Shown one piece after another: positions 50,351-53,246 of a DNA stretch of 53,246 bases; position 1 is the first letter of the stretch; each line of letters begins with the position of its first letter. The notes under the pieces are model-generated. The model was not told the DNA's origin, did no database searches, and saw only the letters and a list, made by a program, of their open reading frames with translations. Source of the stretch: Pseudomonas graminis (GTDB lineage: Bacteria > Pseudomonadota > Gammaproteobacteria > Pseudomonadales > Pseudomonadaceae). A program made the translations under genes and the position numbers. The stretch covers positions 1 through 53,246 of the forward strand of contig NZ_FOHW01000036.1 of the NCBI RefSeq assembly GCF_900111735.1. Reading direction: 5' to 3'.

Positions 50351-52159
50351 ATGAATACGCAGTCGAAAACCACTGGAGTGGCGACGCAACGCCTTGCGCA
50401 GGCGCGCGCCCTAATGAGCCGTGAAGGCATCGACGCGTGGCTTGTGCCGTCGGCCGACCCTCATCTTTCTGAATATCTGCCGGGTTACTGGCAGGGGCGG
50501 CAGTGGTTGTCGGGCTTCCACGGCTCAGTCGGCACTTTGATCATCACCCGGGATTTCGCTGGGCTGTGGGCCGACAGCCGTTATTGGGAGCAGGCGAGCA
50601 AGGAACTGGCAGGCAGCGGCATCGAGCTGGTCAAGTTGCAGCCGGGTCAGACCGGCCCACTTGAATGGCTCGCCGAGCAAGCCAGGACGGATTCCGTCGT
50701 CGCGGTGGATGGCGCGGTATTGGCCGTGGCGTCTTCGCGTACGCTGGCTGCCAATCTGTACGAAAAAGGTGCTCGGCTCCGCACTGACCTCGACCCCTTA
50801 ACGGAGCTGTGGAACGACCGACCTGCTTTGCCAGCTCAGGCTATTTATGAGCACACGGCACCCCACGCCTCCGAAACCCGCGGCGACAAACTCACTCGAC
50901 TGCGCACTATGATGGCCGAGCGCGGCGCGGACTGGCATTTCCTCGCCACGCTGGACGACATCGCCTGGCTGTTTAACCTGCGCGGCGCCGATGTGTCCTA
51001 CAACCCGGTGTTCATCTCCTTCGCCCTGATCGGCCCAAACAGCATCAACCTGTTTGTCGCGTCAGAGAAGGTCGACGCTGCACTGCGCAGCACCCTTGAG
51101 CAGGACGGCATCACCCTGCATGAATACACGCGCATCGGCACCGCGCTGCGCAACGTGCCCAAGGATGCGCGACTGCTGGTCGATCCGGCGCGGGTCACCT
51201 GCGGCCTGCTGGATTATCTCGACAGTGAAGTCACGCTCATCGAGGGGCTCAACCCGACGACGCTGTTCAAATCACAGAAAAGCGCCGCCGACACCCGGCA
51301 TATCCGTCAGGCGATGGAACAGGATGGCGCGGCGCTGTGCGAGTTCTTCGCCTGGCTGGATTCTGCGCTTGGCAAAGAGTCCGTCAGCGAACTGACCATC
51401 GACGAGAAACTCAGCGAAGCGCGGGCGCGTCGACCGGGCTACGTGTCCCAGAGTTTCGCCACCATCGCCGGCTTCAACGGCAACGGCGCCATGCCTCACT
51501 ACCGCGCCACCGAAGAAGAGCACGCGCAAATCGAAGGTGACGGCCTGTTGCTGATCGATTCCGGCGGCCAATACCTGGGCGGCACGACCGATATCACCCG
51601 CATGGTGCCCGTCGGCACTCCGACGGCCGAGCAGAAGCGCGACTGCACGCGCGTGTTGAAAGGCGTCATCGCGCTGTCCCGGGCGCACTTTCCCCGGGGC
51701 ATTCTTTCGCCATTGCTTGACTCAATTGCGCGCGCGCCGATCTGGGCCGAGGGCGTCAACTACGGCCACGGCACCGGTCACGGTGTCGGTTATTTCCTGA
51801 ACGTACACGAAGGCCCGCAGGTGATTGCCTATCAGGCCGCCGCCACGCCGCAAACCGCGATGCAGCCAGGGATGATCACGTCGATCGAGCCCGGCACGTA
51901 TCGGCCGGGGCAGTGGGGTGTGCGTATTGAAAACCTGGTGATCAATCAGCAAGCGGGCAAGACCGAGTTCGGCGAGTTTCTCAAGTTCGAGACCCTCACG
52001 TTGTGTCCGATAGACACGCGCTGCCTGGAGATCAGTTTGCTGACGCAAGAGGAGCGTGAATGGCTCAACGAGTACCACGCTCAGGTCAGACAGCGCCTCA
52101 CTCCATTAGTGGAGGGCGCCGCGTTGGTGTGGCTGAACGGCCGTACCCAAGCCGTGTGA
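50351..52159 (+). CDS. aminopeptidase P family protein (M24B Xaa-Pro aminopeptidase)
   Basis: A 602-residue metallopeptidase of the long XPNPEP1-like type, with two creatinase N-terminal domains (residues ~15-310) and a C-terminal pita-bread domain. The dinuclear metal ligands are visible: Asp in LLLIDSGGQYLGGTTDITRM (two Asp), His in GHGTGHGVGYFLNVHEGPQ, Glu in MITSIEPGTYRPGQWG and Glu in VRIENLVI. It removes N-terminal residues preceding Pro. AGGAG lies 5 bases before the ATG. It is a single gene; a terminator lies at 52300-52326. Confidence 0.95.
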   Translation: MNTQSKTTGVATQRLAQARALMSREGIDAWLVPSADPHLSEYLPGYWQGRQWLSGFHGSVGTLIITRDFAGLWADSRYWEQASKELAGSGIELVKLQPGQTGPLEWLAEQARTDSVVAVDGAVLAVASSRTLAANLYEKGARLRTDLDPLTELWNDRPALPAQAIYEHTAPHASETRGDKLTRLRTMMAERGADWHFLATLDDIAWLFNLRGADVSYNPVFISFALIGPNSINLFVASEKVDAALRSTLEQDGITLHEYTRIGTALRNVPKDARLLVDPARVTCGLLDYLDSEVTLIEGLNPTTLFKSQKSAADTRHIRQAMEQDGAALCEFFAWLDSALGKESVSELTIDEKLSEARARRPGYVSQSFATIAGFNGNGAMPHYRATEEEHAQIEGDGLLLIDSGGQYLGGTTDITRMVPVGTPTAEQKRDCTRVLKGVIALSRAHFPRGILSPLLDSIARAPIWAEGVNYGHGTGHGVGYFLNVHEGPQVIAYQAAATPQTAMQPGMITSIEPGTYRPGQWGVRIENLVINQQAGKTEFGEFLKFETLTLCPIDTRCLEISLLTQEEREWLNEYHAQVRQRLTPLVEGAALVWLNGRTQAV

Positions 52160-52222
52160 TGTCACTGCCACCGCTGCGCAGGCGGTGGCATCAAGTGCGG
52201 GCAGTGCGCCTGGTGTCATCTG

Positions 52223-52267
52223 TCTATATAGAAGCCTTTGACTATCTATCTATATAGAGGCCTTTGA
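52223..52267. repeat. two direct 19-bp repeats
   Basis: TCTATATAGAAGCCTTTGA (52223-52241) and TCTATATAGAGGCCTTTGA (52249-52267) differ at one base and have a 26-base period. Each includes the palindrome TCTATATAGA. They lie in the spacer after the aminopeptidase gene. Confidence 0.7.
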
Positions 52268-52299
52268 AGCCCGCGGGCTCACGATACTGGTATGCCGGT

Positions 52300-52326
52300 A
52301 GCCGACTAGGGGTTAGTCGGCTTTTT
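52300..52326 (+). terminator. intrinsic terminator overlapping a lipoprotein gene end
   Basis: AGCCGACTA (52300-52308) pairs with TAGTCGGCT (52314-52322) around a short loop and is followed by TTTT on the plus strand. It is oriented to end the aminopeptidase transcript and overlaps the last codons of the convergent lipoprotein gene. Confidence 0.75.
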
Positions 52327-52596
52327 GCAAACGATGATCATGCTGCGGCTGGTATAGCCGGCCGGATTGAGACCGAGCGGGTAGCCTCCGGTGTCTTCTG
52401 CGCCGTCACCGGATTTCGCGATCACCCGGTATTGCTTGGAGACGCAGGAGTTGGTCGCCATGTCGTAGCACTGCTCCCATGAGGACGATAGCCCCGAGCA
52501 GTTGATATGAATCCCGCGTTTCCCCATCACCGGTTTCGACGTTGCCGCGCAACCAGCGACAGCCAATGCTGCCAGTGCCATCAAAAAGTACTTCAT
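52306..52596 (-). CDS. small lipoprotein, 96 aa
   Basis: A 96-residue lipoprotein. The signal sequence MKYFLMALAALAVAGC has lipobox VAGC with Cys at residue 16. The mature part has four further Cys (INCSGLSSSWEQCYDM, NSCVSKQYRV, IIVCKK), which could form two disulfides in the periplasm. The family is unknown to me. It is convergent with the aminopeptidase gene, and its stop lies inside the terminator stem. Probably outer-membrane anchored, since no Asp follows the Cys. Confidence 0.8.
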   Translation of the reverse strand: MKYFLMALAALAVAGCAATSKPVMGKRGIHINCSGLSSSWEQCYDMATNSCVSKQYRVIAKSGDGAEDTGGYPLGLNPAGYTSRSMIIVCKKPTNP

Positions 52597-52904
52597 TCAT
52601 ATCCTTACCCGACCGGCACGTTGCGGTCAGTGACTATCCAGAATTCGCATGCTGCCGCCGACCTTCACGTCCGTGTGGAGCCGGGGCACCATGTTAAGGC
52701 GCATGGGCTAAACATCGCTCAATAGTGAGACAAATGCCAGTGACATCGTGTATCACGCCGATGGCTTCGCTGCCGCCTGCTACTCGGATCCGCACGGGGC
52801 AGGGGTGCGAGGCTCGCGTTCCGTATAAGAACCCACGAATAGACGTGTGTTAAGCAGCAAAGGCGCCAAATACCAGTGATTGGCAGGTAAGTTGAAATAA
52901 GTGC

Positions 52905-52932
52905 TTGACGCCCCTCTGGATCTGTCTATAAT
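52905..52932 (+). promoter_or_regulatory. rRNA operon promoter 1 (distal)
   Basis: TTGACG (52905-52910) and TATAAT (52927-52932) with a 16-base spacer. The -10 is perfect consensus. It is the first of three tandem promoters leading out of the window. The stretch 52597-52904 shows no gene. Confidence 0.8.
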
Positions 52933-53052
52933 TCGCCCCACTTCCGGCGCAGACGAAACGGAAAACTCCTTGGTAATCAAAGAGTTGGACGAAGTAAGCA
53001 GCGAGGAATGCTTCGGTTCAGATGCTTGAATCGACAGCGGTGAAAAAGGCAG

Positions 53053-53080
53053 TTGACAGCAGGTTGTAACGCTGTAGAAT
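53053..53080 (+). promoter_or_regulatory. rRNA operon promoter 2
   Basis: TTGACA (53053-53058) and TAGAAT (53075-53080) with a 16-base spacer, followed by a GC-containing discriminator (TCGCCTCCC). The -35 is perfect. Confidence 0.82.
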
Positions 53081-53171
53081 TCGCCTCCCGCTGACGTGAG
53101 ACGTTAAGTCGAACGAAGCGCAAGTGGTTGAAGTTGATAAGGAAACTTTGAAAACTTCTTAAAATAACCGC

Positions 53172-53199
53172 TTGACAGAGACAAGAGACGCTGTAGAAT
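53172..53199 (+). promoter_or_regulatory. rRNA operon promoter 3 (proximal)
   Basis: TTGACA (53172-53177) and TAGAAT (53194-53199) with a 16-base spacer and the discriminator GCGCGCCTC, the GC-rich form typical of stringently controlled rRNA promoters. It shares the ACGCTGTAGAAT end with, and looks duplicated from, promoter 2. Confidence 0.85.
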
Positions 53200-53235
53200 G
53201 CGCGCCTCGGTTGAGACGAAAGATCTTAGCCACCC

Positions 53236-53246
53236 GCTCTTTAACA
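53236..53246 (+). promoter_or_regulatory. boxA antitermination site of an rRNA operon leader
   Basis: GCTCTTTAACA at the last bases of the window matches the rRNA boxA used by the NusB/NusE antitermination complex. It follows the three promoters and predicts a 16S rRNA gene just beyond 53246. Confidence 0.85.

Noticed and set aside
52780..52980. 66-aa minus-strand open frame over the rRNA promoter
   Set aside because: It overlaps a consensus promoter and has no supporting features.

Overview
The window looks like chromosomal DNA of a Pseudomonas (sensu lato fluorescens/syringae/putida-type). This rests on GC-rich coding sequence, a six-gene Sha/Pha-type cation/proton antiporter operon with fused A and B subunits, small lineage-typical genes (PA1571-type and DUF2897-type), many REP/REPIN palindromes (GTAGGAGCGCGCTTGCCCGCGA and GGACCGGCTTCAGCCGGGAA types) and a Pseudomonas-style rRNA promoter region at the right end. 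I cannot assign a species without searches.

Layout. 1-530 holds REPINs. 545-1012 is a conserved hypothetical gene. 1114-7198 (minus) is the mnh/sha antiporter operon, divergent from tusA. 7408-14453 is mostly housekeeping: tusA, pdxB, a PA1571-type small protein, an ABC exporter, ppnP, a DEDDh exonuclease, a periplasmic binding protein, a 55-aa DUF2897 protein and pyrF. glpQ follows on the minus strand. 15960-16836 is a DUF4160/DUF2442-type pair whose first gene is split by a frameshift at a six-A run. 17123-20699 holds a hydroxyacid dehydrogenase, an SDR, a FAH-fold hydrolase and an AraC regulator. 20888-22897 holds a LysR regulator divergent from a glutamine-amidotransferase-like gene and an ABM-domain gene. 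23267-27481 is a CoA-transferase/short-chain fatty acid transporter locus (ato- or dhc-like) with a divergent LysR gene. 27634-29004 is a GntP-family permease behind an IclR/KdgR-like palindrome. Then come a repeat-rich spacer, a small lipoprotein and an SsuE-type FMN reductase.

The centrepiece is a single-direction exopolysaccharide locus from 49440 down to 30832 (minus strand). It encodes a PhyH-type oxygenase, a DegT sugar aminotransferase, a Wzx flippase, a family-2 glycosyltransferase, Wzb phosphatase, Wzc kinase, WbqC, an RfaH/NusG-like antiterminator, four more glycosyltransferases, a secreted PslG-like glycoside hydrolase, an acyltransferase, a PslA/WcaJ-like initiating transferase and the Wza export lipoprotein. 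It closes with a strong intrinsic terminator. The leader upstream of the first gene has an exact ops-type element (GGCGGTAGCGTGC) and a second ops-like copy. With the RfaH paralogue inside the operon, this suggests a self-contained processive antitermination circuit controlling an uncharacterised, probably amino-sugar-containing polysaccharide. No Wzy polymerase is evident.

The right end holds an aminopeptidase P gene, a small lipoprotein gene and three tandem consensus-like sigma70 promoters followed by a boxA at the window edge. This indicates that a 16S rRNA operon starts just outside. No rRNA, tRNA, CRISPR array or complete insertion sequence was found inside the window.
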